Assembly (NCBI GenBank): GCA_003140235.1 | Contig: PLJN01000124.1 | Coordinates: 9,575 to 49,650, forward strand | Length of the DNA: 40,076 nucleotides | Direction of reading: 5' to 3' | Source: Acidobacteriaceae bacterium | GTDB taxonomy: Bacteria; Acidobacteriota; Terriglobia; Terriglobales; Acidobacteriaceae | Shown: positions 13,322-22,525 of the stretch, in pieces | Layout: every line of letters begins with the position of its first letter | How positions within the stretch are numbered: the first letter of the stretch is position 1 | Program-made: the position numbers and the translations under genes | The notes under the pieces: generated by a model | Databases searched by the model: none | Told to the model about the DNA's origin: nothing | Seen by the model: only the letters and a program-made list of their open reading frames with translations

Positions 13322-13899
13322 CTATCGACCTTCTTGAGTTTTTCCTGTTGCTTCTTCTGTTTCTTGCGCAACTCTTCTTCCCACAGCTTGCGGATTTCGA
13401 ACATGCTGTCTCGAAACGCTTCCTTCACCGCGTTGGGCGCAAGCTTGGAACAGAGGTTCGATGCATCGAGGACATACGGCAGGACCTCCGATCCAATCAT
13501 CCACGTGGGCAGAGGCTTTGGCGTGAACGCCATGAGCACGGCGACACAAATTACGGCCATCAGCGTTCCTCGTATGAGTCCGAACATGCCGCCGAGCAAG
13601 CGATCGAGCCAGCCGAGTCCGGTCCACTTGAAGAGCTACGCGAGCAGTTTGCCGATCATGGCGCCCGCGCTCAAGAACATGAAAAACACGACGAAGAAGC
13701 CCAGCATGTTGGACGCATCGACGGACATGGTCCAGTGTTCGCGGAGCCAGACGGCGGGTACATTGTAATACCAGAATCCAAAAAGTAGGCCGGAGATCGC
13801 CGCGATGAGCCCGACGCCGACTCGCGCGAAGCCCGCCATAAATCCGGTTGCGACGGAAATTCCGATGATCACGGCAAGCAACAGATCGAGCAGGTTCAT
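13318..13899 (-). pseudogene. cvpA: CvpA family membrane protein gene interrupted by an in-frame amber codon
   Basis: A continuous frame of 193 sense-plus-stop codons. Residues 1-87 (MNLLDLLLAVIIGISVATGF through GAMIGKLLA) hold the first CvpA membrane helices. A TAG at 13636-13638 follows, then LFKWTGLGWLDRLLGGMFGL, the conserved CvpA core, and a Lys/Gln-rich coiled tail ending at 13318. Both halves are needed for a normal CvpA, a colicin-V-production/envelope stress protein. Only one base pattern breaks the frame and both flanking genes are intact and overlap it by 4 bases, so a sequencing error, a recent nonsense mutation or suppression are all possible. Re-initiation at ATG 13599 would give only the C-terminal half. 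Confidence 0.85.
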
Positions 13900-14780
13900 A
13901 GCGATTTTCCAGACAGAGTGCGGTAGGCGTCCTTATATTTTTCGGCGGTGCGCTTCGCTACGTCTTCCGGCAATGCGGGTGCGGGAGGCTGCTTGTTCCA
14001 GTGAATCGATTCCAGATAGTCGCGCACGAATTGCTTGTCGTAGGAAGGCTGCGCGCCGCCGGGTGAATAAGTTTCGGCGGGCCAGAAGCGGGAAGAATCG
14101 GGTGTTAGAACTTCGTCGGCGAGAAGGATGTTGCCGTCGACGACGCCGAACTCGAATTTCGTGTCGGCGATGATGATGCCGCGCGAACGAGCATAATCCG
14201 AGGCCTTGTTGTAAATCGTCAAGGTCAGGTCGCGGAGGCGCGCGGCTGTGTCCGCGCCAATCATGTTGACAACGGTTTCGTAGGAAATGTTTTCGTCATG
14301 GCCGCTCTGCGCCTTGGTCGCCGGAGTGAAGATCGGCTCTGGCAGCTTGTCGCTTTCGCGCAGGCCCGCGGTCAACGGGATGCCGCACAGAGCTCCGGTG
14401 CGCAGGTAATCTTTCCATCCGGAACCCGATAAATAGCCGCGCGCGACGCATTCGACGTCGAACATTTGCGCCTTCTTTACCCACATGGACCGGCCTTCGA
14501 ATTCCGGCGGCAGCGCGCTGACGTCCGTGCTCAACAAATGATTCGGAACTACGCCGCGGAGAAAATCGAGCCAGTAGAGAGTCATCTGCGTCAGCACGCG
14601 GCCCTTGTCCGGAATGCCCGTGGCGAGAATATAGTCGAAAGCCGAAATGCGGTCGGTGGCCACGAACAGCAGGAGATCGTTGAGGCTATATAAGTCGCGG
14701 ACCTTGCCGCGAGCGTGTAGGGTGAGTTCCGTAAAATCAGTTTGAAGAAGGACGCGATTTGCGATGGAGGAAGTTGCCAT
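13896..14780 (-). CDS. purC: Phosphoribosylaminoimidazole-succinocarboxamide synthase (SAICAR synthetase)
   Basis: A 294-aa ATP-dependent ligase joining CAIR and aspartate in de novo purine synthesis. Family features: GKVRDLYSLNDLLLFVATDRISAFD at the N-terminus, VECVARGYLSGSGWKDY, then GIIIADTKFEFG and LLADEVLTPDSSRFW. The length matches the eukaryote-like/long bacterial form. The ATG at 14780 lies about 30 nt after a predicted transcription start from a near-consensus sigma-70 promoter. The stop overlaps the cvpA start (ATGA), a frequent bacterial pairing of cvpA with purine genes. Confidence 0.96.
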   Translation of the reverse strand: MATSSIANRVLLQTDFTELTLHARGKVRDLYSLNDLLLFVATDRISAFDYILATGIPDKGRVLTQMTLYWLDFLRGVVPNHLLSTDVSALPPEFEGRSMWVKKAQMFDVECVARGYLSGSGWKDYLRTGALCGIPLTAGLRESDKLPEPIFTPATKAQSGHDENISYETVVNMIGADTAARLRDLTLTIYNKASDYARSRGIIIADTKFEFGVVDGNILLADEVLTPDSSRFWPAETYSPGGAQPSYDKQFVRDYLESIHWNKQPPAPALPEDVAKRTAEKYKDAYRTLSGKSL

Positions 14781-14814
14781 GATCGAAAGCCCGCTATATG
14801 GAGGGCAGACGCGT

Positions 14815-14842
14815 ATTCTATCGTCTCAAGTATTTTTGTCAA
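14815..14842 (-). promoter_or_regulatory. Sigma-70 promoter of purC
   Basis: On the minus strand the -35 TTGACA (14837-14842) is a perfect consensus and the -10 TAGAAT (14815-14820) is one mismatch off, with a 16-bp spacer. The predicted start near 14808 leaves a leader of roughly 28 nt. No purine riboswitch or PurR-like palindrome is obvious in this short leader. Confidence 0.75.
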
Positions 14843-15023
14843 CCGGGTGAACAACAAGTTAACTTAATTTTTGACTTGCTTTTTTGCCGGACGACGGTGG
14901 AAAAGTTGTTGCACCGCAAAACTCACGGAGAACGCGGGTCTGGCGGCGTTGATTTTCAATTGAGTTTGTAGTACCCGTTGCTGAAGGAGTAACGGAAAAA
15001 AATGGCCCGAGCCTTCTAACTTT

Positions 15024-18000
15024 TTACGCGGAGGCTGCGCGCGGTCCGGCTTCCTCTTGCCCAAATCTGACCGAGACCACCTTGGACACGCCCGGCTCCT
15101 GCATGGTGACTCCGTACATCACCGGCGCCACGCCCATGGTTTTCTTGCTGTGCGTGATGATGATGAACTGCGTTTGCACGGCCATGTCCTTGATCAGTTC
15201 GGTGAAGCGGCCAATGTTGGCCTCATCGAGCGGCGCGTCCACTTCGTCCAGAATGCAGAACGGGCTTGGCTGGTACTGGAAGATGCCTACCAGCAATGAC
15301 AGCGCCGTGAGTGCTTTTTCTCCTCCGGAGAGCAGCAGCACGTTTTGCAATTTCTTGCCCGGAGGTGACGCGACTACGTCAATACCGCTTTCTGCCGTGT
15401 TCACTTCGTCGGTGAGACGCATGAACGCCTGACCACCGGCAAACAATTTGCGGAAGGTGAATTGGAAGTTCTCATTGATGCGTTCAAAAGCTTCCTGGAA
15501 CTTCTGCCGCGAGAACTCGTCGATCTCCTTGATGGTGGCTTGCGTGTTGTCAATCGAATCCTGCAAATCTTTGCGTTGCGTTTCCAGGAATTCATGCCGC
15601 TGCGCCGTCTCTTTGTATTCTTCGAGGGCCATCATGTTTACCGGACCCATGTTGTCGAGCCGCGTACGCATCTCGCGATACATGCCTTCTTCAACTACAA
15701 GCTGCTCGCCTTCGACCAGACCAATTTCCGGGTTCGCGCGCAGCTCGTCCGCGCTGATGCTCAGTTCGTTGAGGCACAGCTCGCCCATGTGTGCGGTGTC
15801 CGATTGCAGCTTGGCCAGTTGCTGGCCAAGCTCGGCTTTGCGGTCGCGGGCGCTGTCCAGTTCTAGGCGCGCCGCTTTCAGCTCCTGCTCGATCTCGGCA
15901 ATCCGTGCACGGACTTGCGTTGATTCCTGCTGCAGCTGCGCGCCGGTAGCTTCGACTGTCGTCTTGTCAGCTGCCAACGCAATAAGACGCTCGGCAATTT
16001 GGACGTTCTCCGACTCTCTCTGCTGCTTCTCGGCTATCGCCGACTGGATTTGCGTATGCAGCGACTCCACGCGCTGCGCCGCTTCGATGGAAAGTGATTC
16101 GATCCGCTCCAGCGCAGCCGCAGCCGATCTGCGGCGTTCTTCCAGCCCGGCGAGTTTCGCGGCGGCATCGGATACGGTTTGTCCAGCAGCGTCACGAGCG
16201 GCCTTCAGCAGAGTCAGACGTTCAGGAGCAGACGCGATTTCAGTTTCCAGCACCTGACGTTTTTCTTCGAGCGCTGCTGCTTGCTCGCGTTTGTCGGCGA
16301 CTGCGGATTCCCTTTCGTTCTTTTCCGAGCGGTTGCGGTCAAGCTCCAGTTGATAAGTGTTGAGCCGCTGCGCGGTACGCGCCAGTTCGGTCTCCATCTG
16401 CTTGAGCGCGTGGCCGGACGTCAGCGCGACCTTTTCCGCTTCGCGGTGTTCTTCTTCGAGCTTCTGCAGCACCTTGGCCGATTCGGCGATCTCGTGGGCC
16501 AGCGCCTGGACTTTAGATTGTTCGTTGATGATCGCTGCTTCCAGTTCCGCGGCCTGTTTGGCGACCTCCCGCAGCTCGCGCTTGAGCGAGAGCGGACCCT
16601 CGGTACGCTGCTTGCCTCCGGTCACAGTTACGTTGTGGAAGCACTCGCCCGCGGGCGAGAGAAAATAAGCATCAGGATTTTCGAGCGCCAGCGTGCGCGC
16701 AACGGCCGAGTCCGGAGTAATGTAGCCATCGCGCAACTTAGGTAACACGACTTCGAGTGACCGGCCGAATCCGTTCAGCACGCGTATGCAATTCTTCAGC
16801 GAGATCAGCTCCTCCGGCCGCTGCGTGGACGGAGGCGGAGCATCATTCCCAGCAAACGAGAATTTCGCCTGCGCGTCTTCCGGATGGACCAGGAACGTGG
16901 CCCGGCCGTCAACGTCGGTTTGCAACAGCCGCATGCCTTCATTGGCCGAGTCCCACGACTTGACGACAACGTAGTTCAACTCGTCGCGCAGGAATTCTTC
17001 GACCACACCTTCGTAGCGCGTTTCAACTTCGAGAAAATCCGCGAGCACTCCAGCGGGCGTGAAGCCATGGCCGATCACGTTTGACTGGAAAAGCCTCTTG
17101 ACCGATTCAGTGGAATAGCCATGCTCGTTGATGACCGACTCGAGCGAACCCTTCTTGCCCAGCGCGGTGGCGTACTCGGAACGCAGGCTGTCCAGGTTGC
17201 GCTTCGCGGTGTCTTCTTCGGCGCGCTTGGCTTCGACCTGACTACGCAAGCCTTGAATGCGGCTGCCCAGTGCGGTAACCGTCTGGGTAATGGACTCAAA
17301 CTCAAAGGCGATCTGCCCGCGCGTTCCGCCGAAGCTCTCGATGTCCACACGCGCCGTGGCGATCTCGCGGTCCAAACGGTGCGCCTCGCGGTCGAGCGCG
17401 GCCATGTTCTCTTCCGCTTGGATGATCTGGTTGCGTACCAGCGACGTTGCCGAAATGATCTCCAGGGCTTCTTTACGGCGCATCTCTTGTTGCTGTTCCG
17501 CGATTGCCAGCGCCACATCTGCCGATTGTGCTTCCTGCTGACGGGCCTGCCAGTCATGCTGCGCCGCTGCAACTTCGCTGGCGGCGGACTCGGCGAACCG
17601 CCGGTCCTCGAGCAGTTCCGCTTCGAGCGAAAGCAGCGTCTCCTGCGCACGTTCCAATTCAACGTGGGCCGCGGCGGAACGCGCATCGAGTTCAGCGCAG
17701 CGTTCTTCGTTGGTGGCGCGGCGGGAAACGGCGCGCTCAGTTTCCAGCGCGAGCGCGTTGACGGCCTGACGGTTCACGGCAATTTCACTCTCAATGGCGT
17801 AGCCGCGCTGCGTGCGCTCCGACTGCTCGCCTTCTTTGGTGTTGACGGATTCAGACCGTACGCGAATTTCTTCCGCAACGTTTTCGAGCGATCCATGCAG
17901 CCCGGTTTCTTCCGCGGCCATCTGGGCAAACTTGCTGGCCAGCACCATGCGCAGCTTATCGCGCATTTCGTCGCGCAGCTTGGCATAGCGTTCGGCCTTC

Positions 18001-19001
18001 GAAGCCTGCCGCTTGAGCGAATTCATTTGCCGCGTAACTTCGTCAAAAATGTCGTTGATGCGGGCCAGGTTCAGGCGCGACTGCTCGAGCCGCGCTTCGG
18101 CCAGGCGTTTGCGCGTCTTGAACTTGGTGATACCCGCGGCTTCTTCGATGATGGCCCGGCGGTCATACGGCTTGCTGCTCAGGATTTGCCCGATGCGTCC
18201 CTGCTCGATAATGGCGTACGACTCCGGCCCCAGGCCCGTGCCCATGAAGATGTCCTGGATGTCGCGCAGGCGACACAGCTTGCCATTCAGCAGATATTCG
18301 CTTTCACCCGTGCGGAACAAGCGCCGGGTCACCACCATTTCGCCTTTGGCGAAGGTCATGGGCTTGAACTTGCGGCGACGGATCTTGAGCACGACTGAAT
18401 TGCCATCAATCGGAATTGGACCGGAGGCTTCTGCATTTTCTGGCGTCTCGGGCGTGCCCGAGGCTTCGTCGGCTTCGGCAACTACATCAGCCGCGTTCGA
18501 CGTAACGGCGTCTACGTCGGTCGCTGCGGTAACGCCGGTCTCGCTGCTTGCCGCGGCATCAATTTCGCCCGGCAGGCCGTCCAGCGGGCCGGGCTGCACC
18601 TCAGCGATGGCTGCCTCGGTCGCTTCGGCTGCTGTCGTCCGCACGGATGCCTCGTCCCAATCGTCTTCAGGAATCGGCATGTCATCTTTGATCTCGATTT
18701 CCGGTATGCCGCTGACCCGGCCTTCATACACTTGCGGATCAACCAGCGTAAGTGACACCTCAGCCATACCCGTGGCCTTGCGCTCGCGCGTGCCGGCAAA
18801 GATCACGTCTTCCATCCGGACACCGCGCAGGCTCTTGGCCGACTGCTCGCCCAGCACCCAGGAAATGGCGTCCGCGATATTAGATTTTCCGCACCCGTTG
18901 GGCCCCACGACCGCGGCAATGCCTTCACCCGGAAACCTGAGTTCCGTGCGGTCGCAAAACGACTTAAATCCGAGGATTTGCAGTTTCTTCAGTTTGAGCA
19001 A
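15024..19001 (-). CDS. smc: Chromosome segregation ATPase SMC
   Basis: A 1325-aa SMC protein. The N-terminal head carries Walker A GPNGCGKS (33-40). Long coiled coils flank a hinge near residues 540-700. The C-terminal head has signature LLSGGEKALTALSLL (about 1223-1237) and Walker B FCILDEVD (about 1248-1255). With ScpA/ScpB it condenses and segregates the chromosome. Residues about 90-215, within the head after AEVSLTLVDPQ, contain a roughly 110-residue acidic Ala/Glu/Thr-rich insertion ending in a basic KIRRRKFKP patch before VVTRRLFRTGESEYLLNG; most bacterial SMCs have only a short loop there. The start is TTG with AAGGAG 7 nt upstream. Confidence 0.96.
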   Translation of the reverse strand: MLKLKKLQILGFKSFCDRTELRFPGEGIAAVVGPNGCGKSNIADAISWVLGEQSAKSLRGVRMEDVIFAGTRERKATGMAEVSLTLVDPQVYEGRVSGIPEIEIKDDMPIPEDDWDEASVRTTAAEATEAAIAEVQPGPLDGLPGEIDAAASSETGVTAATDVDAVTSNAADVVAEADEASGTPETPENAEASGPIPIDGNSVVLKIRRRKFKPMTFAKGEMVVTRRLFRTGESEYLLNGKLCRLRDIQDIFMGTGLGPESYAIIEQGRIGQILSSKPYDRRAIIEEAAGITKFKTRKRLAEARLEQSRLNLARINDIFDEVTRQMNSLKRQASKAERYAKLRDEMRDKLRMVLASKFAQMAAEETGLHGSLENVAEEIRVRSESVNTKEGEQSERTQRGYAIESEIAVNRQAVNALALETERAVSRRATNEERCAELDARSAAAHVELERAQETLLSLEAELLEDRRFAESAASEVAAAQHDWQARQQEAQSADVALAIAEQQQEMRRKEALEIISATSLVRNQIIQAEENMAALDREAHRLDREIATARVDIESFGGTRGQIAFEFESITQTVTALGSRIQGLRSQVEAKRAEEDTAKRNLDSLRSEYATALGKKGSLESVINEHGYSTESVKRLFQSNVIGHGFTPAGVLADFLEVETRYEGVVEEFLRDELNYVVVKSWDSANEGMRLLQTDVDGRATFLVHPEDAQAKFSFAGNDAPPPSTQRPEELISLKNCIRVLNGFGRSLEVVLPKLRDGYITPDSAVARTLALENPDAYFLSPAGECFHNVTVTGGKQRTEGPLSLKRELREVAKQAAELEAAIINEQSKVQALAHEIAESAKVLQKLEEEHREAEKVALTSGHALKQMETELARTAQRLNTYQLELDRNRSEKNERESAVADKREQAAALEEKRQVLETEIASAPERLTLLKAARDAAGQTVSDAAAKLAGLEERRRSAAAALERIESLSIEAAQRVESLHTQIQSAIAEKQQRESENVQIAERLIALAADKTTVEATGAQLQQESTQVRARIAEIEQELKAARLELDSARDRKAELGQQLAKLQSDTAHMGELCLNELSISADELRANPEIGLVEGEQLVVEEGMYREMRTRLDNMGPVNMMALEEYKETAQRHEFLETQRKDLQDSIDNTQATIKEIDEFSRQKFQEAFERINENFQFTFRKLFAGGQAFMRLTDEVNTAESGIDVVASPPGKKLQNVLLLSGGEKALTALSLLVGIFQYQPSPFCILDEVDAPLDEANIGRFTELIKDMAVQTQFIIITHSKKTMGVAPVMYGVTMQEPGVSKVVSVRFGQEEAGPRAASA

Positions 19002-19104
19002 CTTGCTACTCCTTCAGAGTGGCCAACGGTCTGTCCGGCGCGGGCCGGCCATGGTGATTTGATGCGGGTCATCGAGCTGGAAGAGAATGACCTGCTTCTC
19101 AGCT

Positions 19105-19133
19105 AATGTACCGAGAGAGTAACTGGGGGTCAA
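19105..19133 (-). promoter_or_regulatory. Sigma-70 promoter of smc
   Basis: On the minus strand -35 TTGACC (19128-19133), a 17-bp spacer and -10 TACATT (19105-19110). The predicted start near 19098 gives a leader of about 97 nt ending in a good Shine-Dalgarno (AAGGAG) before the TTG start. Confidence 0.6.
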
Positions 19134-19409
19134 GCGAAAAGCCCACAATATGTTGTGGATAAGTCGTCTGGCACCCCGCATATAGCACCATGTTTGCAGC
19201 AATTGACCAAAATATTCTTGTCTGGGAGATCGGAAGGACGGGAGAGACGCGCAGAGCTGATTAAACTGTAGCGCGAAACGGGCACGGAAGCAAGGTGAAG
19301 CGAAGCGAAACGAAACTTGGCACACCGCGTTCTGAGGACCAGATGGACGAGCTTTGCTATACTTGCGGGGCACCCCGCCTTGGCCCACGACATATCTTTG
19401 GGGGACTCT
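19134..19409. other. Intergenic region between smc and the secreted-protein pair
   Basis: Most of the 408-bp gap between the divergent starts at 19001 and 19410 holds no credible gene. Besides the smc promoter, the plus strand carries an extended -10 (TGCTATACT, 19355-19363), then a small hairpin GCGGGG-CA-CCCCGC at 19365-19378 around the expected start, and a GGGGG ribosome-binding stretch at 19400-19404. The -35 position is poor, as expected for an extended -10 promoter. The stretch 19270-19320 is rich in GCGAAGCGAAACGAAAC-like repeats of unknown meaning. Confidence 0.5.
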
Positions 19410-19700
19410 GTGAAACGCTTCCTTGGATCCCTACTGGTGCTTGCACTGTCCGCGCCAATCCTGGCAAATAGTGTGCAAGATCCTACACAACCCAGCAGCG
19501 CAACAATTCTTTCGGTTTTCGCTTCAGTCCAAGAAAACCAGGGCAATCCTGATGTTAAGGTCTGGGTCAACACCAGTACTAACGTCTACCACTGCCCAGC
19601 AACACAATGGTACGGCAATACGAAACATGGGACGTACATGACCCAAGCGGAGGCCCAGAAGAAGGGCTACCGGCCTGCGTACGGTAAGGTGTGTCGATGA
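19410..19700 (+). CDS. Small secreted protein with a Y-H-C...Y-G-T-K...E-A...G-Y-R-P motif
   Basis: A 96-aa protein starting at GTG 19410 with GGGGG 5 nt upstream; a longer frame from 19317 would place the signal peptide internally. The signal is KRFLGSLLVLALSAPILA. The mature part ends VWVNTSTNVYHCPATQWYG, then KHGTYMTQAEAQKKGYRPAYG and a final Cys. This pattern is shared with small sunset/Ada-like domains often attached to nucleases, in which two Cys and a His could bind metal or form a disulfide. The function is unknown. The stop overlaps the next gene by an ATGA, implying a secreted pair. Confidence 0.7.
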   Translation: MKRFLGSLLVLALSAPILANSVQDPTQPSSATILSVFASVQENQGNPDVKVWVNTSTNVYHCPATQWYGNTKHGTYMTQAEAQKKGYRPAYGKVCR

Positions 19701-20245
19701 ACTGGGCGGTTGTGAACGTAGCCGCATTCTCTTTTGCGCTTTTTATTGGGACTGCCTCTTTGGTGCAGGGGCAAGCGGGCAAAGCTCCTGATGCTAGGCC
19801 GACAGTCTCGCTCACAAAACCTATCGATTGCGGGACCTTCACTACCCGACTTTTCAGTGATTCCAATAAAGTAATATTTCAACTCTCCACGTCATGGATT
19901 CCGGGTGAAAAACATAAGGGCTTGATGCGGTACAAGTTGAAGGCTTTTCCCGAAGTTACGGGAAGTCAGACGTCCGCTACAGACCGGCAAGAAAGCACAT
20001 TAGATGAGGTGCTCTTAAAGCGCGTCCATGCGTGTGATATTTTCCTGCACCTCTACGACTCAGACGGTTTCATGCTGCGAAGCATAAATGTTTCCTTTAC
20101 GTTTGGCGTAGACGACCAAGCTAGGGTGCGAGATTTGTTCACAAATTCATCGGTACAAATGGACGCTCAGGAGTACCGCCAGTTCGTCGGGAATGTTAAT
20201 GCTCCTGGTTCTTGGAATGTGTCGTGGGCTTGCGCACCTGATTAA
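19697..20245 (+). CDS. Secreted hypothetical protein
   Basis: A 182-aa protein with a clear Sec signal (MNWAVVNVAAFSFALFIGTASLVQG). The mature part has cysteines in DCGTF, HACDIF and the C-terminal WACAPD, suggesting disulfides outside the cytoplasm, and a beta-rich body (YDSDGFMLRSINVSFTFGV). I do not recognise a family. The ATG overlaps the stop of the preceding small secreted protein (ATGA), so the two are translated together and may act together. GTG 19691 is an alternative start two codons upstream. Confidence 0.65.
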   Translation: MNWAVVNVAAFSFALFIGTASLVQGQAGKAPDARPTVSLTKPIDCGTFTTRLFSDSNKVIFQLSTSWIPGEKHKGLMRYKLKAFPEVTGSQTSATDRQESTLDEVLLKRVHACDIFLHLYDSDGFMLRSINVSFTFGVDDQARVRDLFTNSSVQMDAQEYRQFVGNVNAPGSWNVSWACAPD

Positions 20246-20309
20246 TGCTGGGAGTTTAAGATTTTCTGCGCCAACGCGGCTCGTGACACATCCAAGGCGT
20301 TTGCACTCG

Positions 20310-21677
20310 TCACAAGCTCTTTCTCCACAGGGATCGCGCCGTCTCAAGTGATTCTTCGAGCCACACACGGAAACGGCGCTCCGTACTTTCATAGGGCTCA
20401 CTGTAATTTACTTGAAAGATGCTCTTTGAAGCCTTTTCAAGCCCCTTGGAACCGCCGATGCCATTGCAGAATACAACTACAATCCCGATCAGTCCCGCAG
20501 ATGTGGATCCAATGGCGTGGGCATTGACTTCAATATATTTTGTATATGGACGCGTTAGTGCTTGGATGGCCAACCTTCTTGCCTTCTCATATGCAATGAC
20601 ATTCGGTTTGTAGGGCAACAATTCATATATTTCAGCCAAGGAATCACTGCTCACAGTGTCGAATTTGTCGTCAGTGTAACTCTGTCTCAGGGATTCAGCG
20701 GTGATGCCCAATCGCTCTCCCGCGATCTCCATCAAGAGGTTTGCATATTCGAATGCCTGCACCCATCTATTTAATGGTCGGGGTTGCATCGAGGCCCTCC
20801 CCACCGTCTCAGCTATTGGCTGTATGGCCTGGAATAAAGCCGTCTTTTGCACGTCTACTAAATACGAGACCAGAGATCGCAGATCGCCCTGATCCGCTTG
20901 TTCCAGCGCGTCTATGTAGCGCAGGCGGTCGTCACGCGAGACCACCACTGGGAACCAACCCGCCTTGATAAAAATCAAACTCGCAAGCGCGCGTGCCACC
21001 CGGCCGTTGCCATCTTGATAAGGATGTATACGGGTGAAGCGATGGTGCAACCACGCAGCGTCCACCTCTACCGGAACTCCTTTCTTTACATGTTCCGTGT
21101 GCATCGCCAGCAATCTTTCCATCTCCGAGTCCACTTGTTCCGGAGGGCAATACTGATGCATGCTGCCGTCGGGCTTTTTGGGATTGTTGGCCCGTTCCTT
21201 GTACTTGCCTTTGAGCAGCTTGGATTCGAACAGATTCCCAAACTGGTCTCGCACAAGAGTTGTGTCCTGATGCCGCATTAGTGCGGCATGCAACTCATGG
21301 ATGTAGCTTTTCGAGATGGGACGGTCGCCTTTGACAAACTGAAAAAGGCCTTCCAGTACGGCAGCGTGGTCCTGAATAATAGCTGCGATCAACTCCGGCA
21401 ATTTCTGGCCGGGCTGGAACGGAATGAGGTCGGCGCTAATGCCTCTCTCGATTAGGGTTTGCGTGATGCCTTTGTCTATGTCGTAGATGCCCTCAATCTG
21501 CCCGGTCTCGATGGACCATTCCCGAGTAAGACGCTCCGTGAAGGCGGCCAGTACATTGTTCTGTTGCAAAACTGCCCGCTGATCGTTCCAGAGTCGGAGG
21601 AGAGGGACGAGTTCTCCGTCACTGAGAGAACTCCAGCCCTGCGGCAGATCGCTGATTGCCTCCCAAACTAGGACCAT
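20310..21677 (-). CDS. Fic-domain protein, class II, probable AMP transferase
   Basis: A 455-aa protein. The catalytic motif HPYQDGNGRVAR (residues 218-229) matches HxFx(D/E)GNGRxxR with Tyr for Phe. The inhibitory helix TGQIEG (about 58-63) fits (S/T)xxxE(G/N) and lies N-terminal to the Fic core, defining class II, in which the Glu blocks ATP until relieved. Fic enzymes attach AMP to hydroxyl side chains of target proteins. The C-terminal 180 residues are helical, without a recognised domain. ATG 21677 has GGAGAG 6 nt upstream; a longer frame to 21773 is less likely. It is last in a run with an M20 peptidase and a membrane protein. Confidence 0.9.
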   Translation of the reverse strand: MVLVWEAISDLPQGWSSLSDGELVPLLRLWNDQRAVLQQNNVLAAFTERLTREWSIETGQIEGIYDIDKGITQTLIERGISADLIPFQPGQKLPELIAAIIQDHAAVLEGLFQFVKGDRPISKSYIHELHAALMRHQDTTLVRDQFGNLFESKLLKGKYKERANNPKKPDGSMHQYCPPEQVDSEMERLLAMHTEHVKKGVPVEVDAAWLHHRFTRIHPYQDGNGRVARALASLIFIKAGWFPVVVSRDDRLRYIDALEQADQGDLRSLVSYLVDVQKTALFQAIQPIAETVGRASMQPRPLNRWVQAFEYANLLMEIAGERLGITAESLRQSYTDDKFDTVSSDSLAEIYELLPYKPNVIAYEKARRLAIQALTRPYTKYIEVNAHAIGSTSAGLIGIVVVFCNGIGGSKGLEKASKSIFQVNYSEPYESTERRFRVWLEESLETARSLWRKSL

Positions 21678-21787
21678 TGCGTTCTCTCCATCAAATCTTA
21701 GCGGCTGAAAGCCACGAATCTCTGCGTGCGGAAACGACACCACCGGAAATCGTACTCTGATACGAAACCGCACCGAGAAAAATCTCT

Positions 21788-22525
21788 TTATTGTAACCTC
21801 GGAACTGCTGGGCGATGGCCAACCAACCCGGTCTCAATCACAACATTGTCAAACTTCGCCACATGAATCTTGCCTTGGGTATCGGTGAGCGTCAGAACCA
21901 GGGTCACGGGGCGATCAGCCCAGTCACCAATGCGCAAATCACACACGAAGTTGAGCCAGCCTTCTTGACGCTCCAGCTGTCGCAAGTGAAGGCCGTCAAG
22001 CCTTGCCGAGAGCGGGGCAATTACGACGGTCTCTAGCTCTAATGCCATAGTTTCCGCGGCTGGGTTTCTCTGAAGACAGAATTGGGCCTCAGCCGGCACC
22101 AAAGTCGCCCGCGATTCCCGGTGCCGTACAAAGATCTGAAGACCATAACTGCAGATAACAACGTCCTGTAACTGTTGGTTCACAAGCGCAATATGCAACG
22201 AGATATAGGAAAAGTCCAGAAAGATCGTTTTCCCAGCCGGTCTCTTCACTTCGGACACAACCTGTCCGGAGGCCTCCAGGAGCTCGATTTTGATTGCGGG
22301 CGGTTCGGCCTTCTGTCTGCCTTGCTCGTTCACGGAGCGCGACGCAGACCAGGTACGATATGCTGCGTAACCAAAAAACACAGCGCCCGTCGCCATCACG
22401 TAGGCGCTCGCCGCGTATCCGTGATTCACCAACAAGCCAGCAAGGCCAACGAGCAATATGCCGCTGGCCCAGACGAGGGACCCGTCTTTCCACGCGGCGG
22501 AGAGAAACGATTTCAGCTCACTCAC
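21788..22525 (-). CDS. Hypothetical membrane-anchored protein
   Basis: A 245-aa protein. Two adjacent hydrophobic helices near the N-terminus (WASGILLVGLAGLLVNHGY and AYVMATGAVFFGYAAY) anchor a C-terminal domain of about 170 residues predicted to be beta-rich (LDFSYISLHIALVNQQLQD, PVTLVLTLTDTQGKIHVAKF). No family recognised. The start is GTG overlapping the M20 peptidase stop (GTGA), so it is translationally coupled; the Fic gene follows 110 bp later. It could be a membrane partner or target of Fic, but this is speculation from position. Confidence 0.65.
   Translation of the reverse strand: MSELKSFLSAAWKDGSLVWASGILLVGLAGLLVNHGYAASAYVMATGAVFFGYAAYRTWSASRSVNEQGRQKAEPPAIKIELLEASGQVVSEVKRPAGKTIFLDFSYISLHIALVNQQLQDVVICSYGLQIFVRHRESRATLVPAEAQFCLQRNPAAETMALELETVVIAPLSARLDGLHLRQLERQEGWLNFVCDLRIGDWADRPVTLVLTLTDTQGKIHVAKFDNVVIETGLVGHRPAVPRLQ

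Noticed and set aside
13636-13638. Genome-wide amber recoding to explain the cvpA interruption
   Set aside because: TAG serves as the normal stop for suhB, DUF1684, the epimerase-like gene, the BON lipoprotein and the kinase, so TAG is not reassigned.
14864-15064. A 66-codon minus-strand frame between purC and smc
   Set aside because: It overlaps the 3' end of smc in another frame and has basic low-complexity content; no start signal or domain.
17121-18398. A 425-codon open frame on the plus strand inside smc
   Set aside because: It is antisense to a certain gene with intact motifs, its translation is Arg/Leu/Gly-rich without recognisable domains, and GC-rich codon use readily leaves the complementary frame open.
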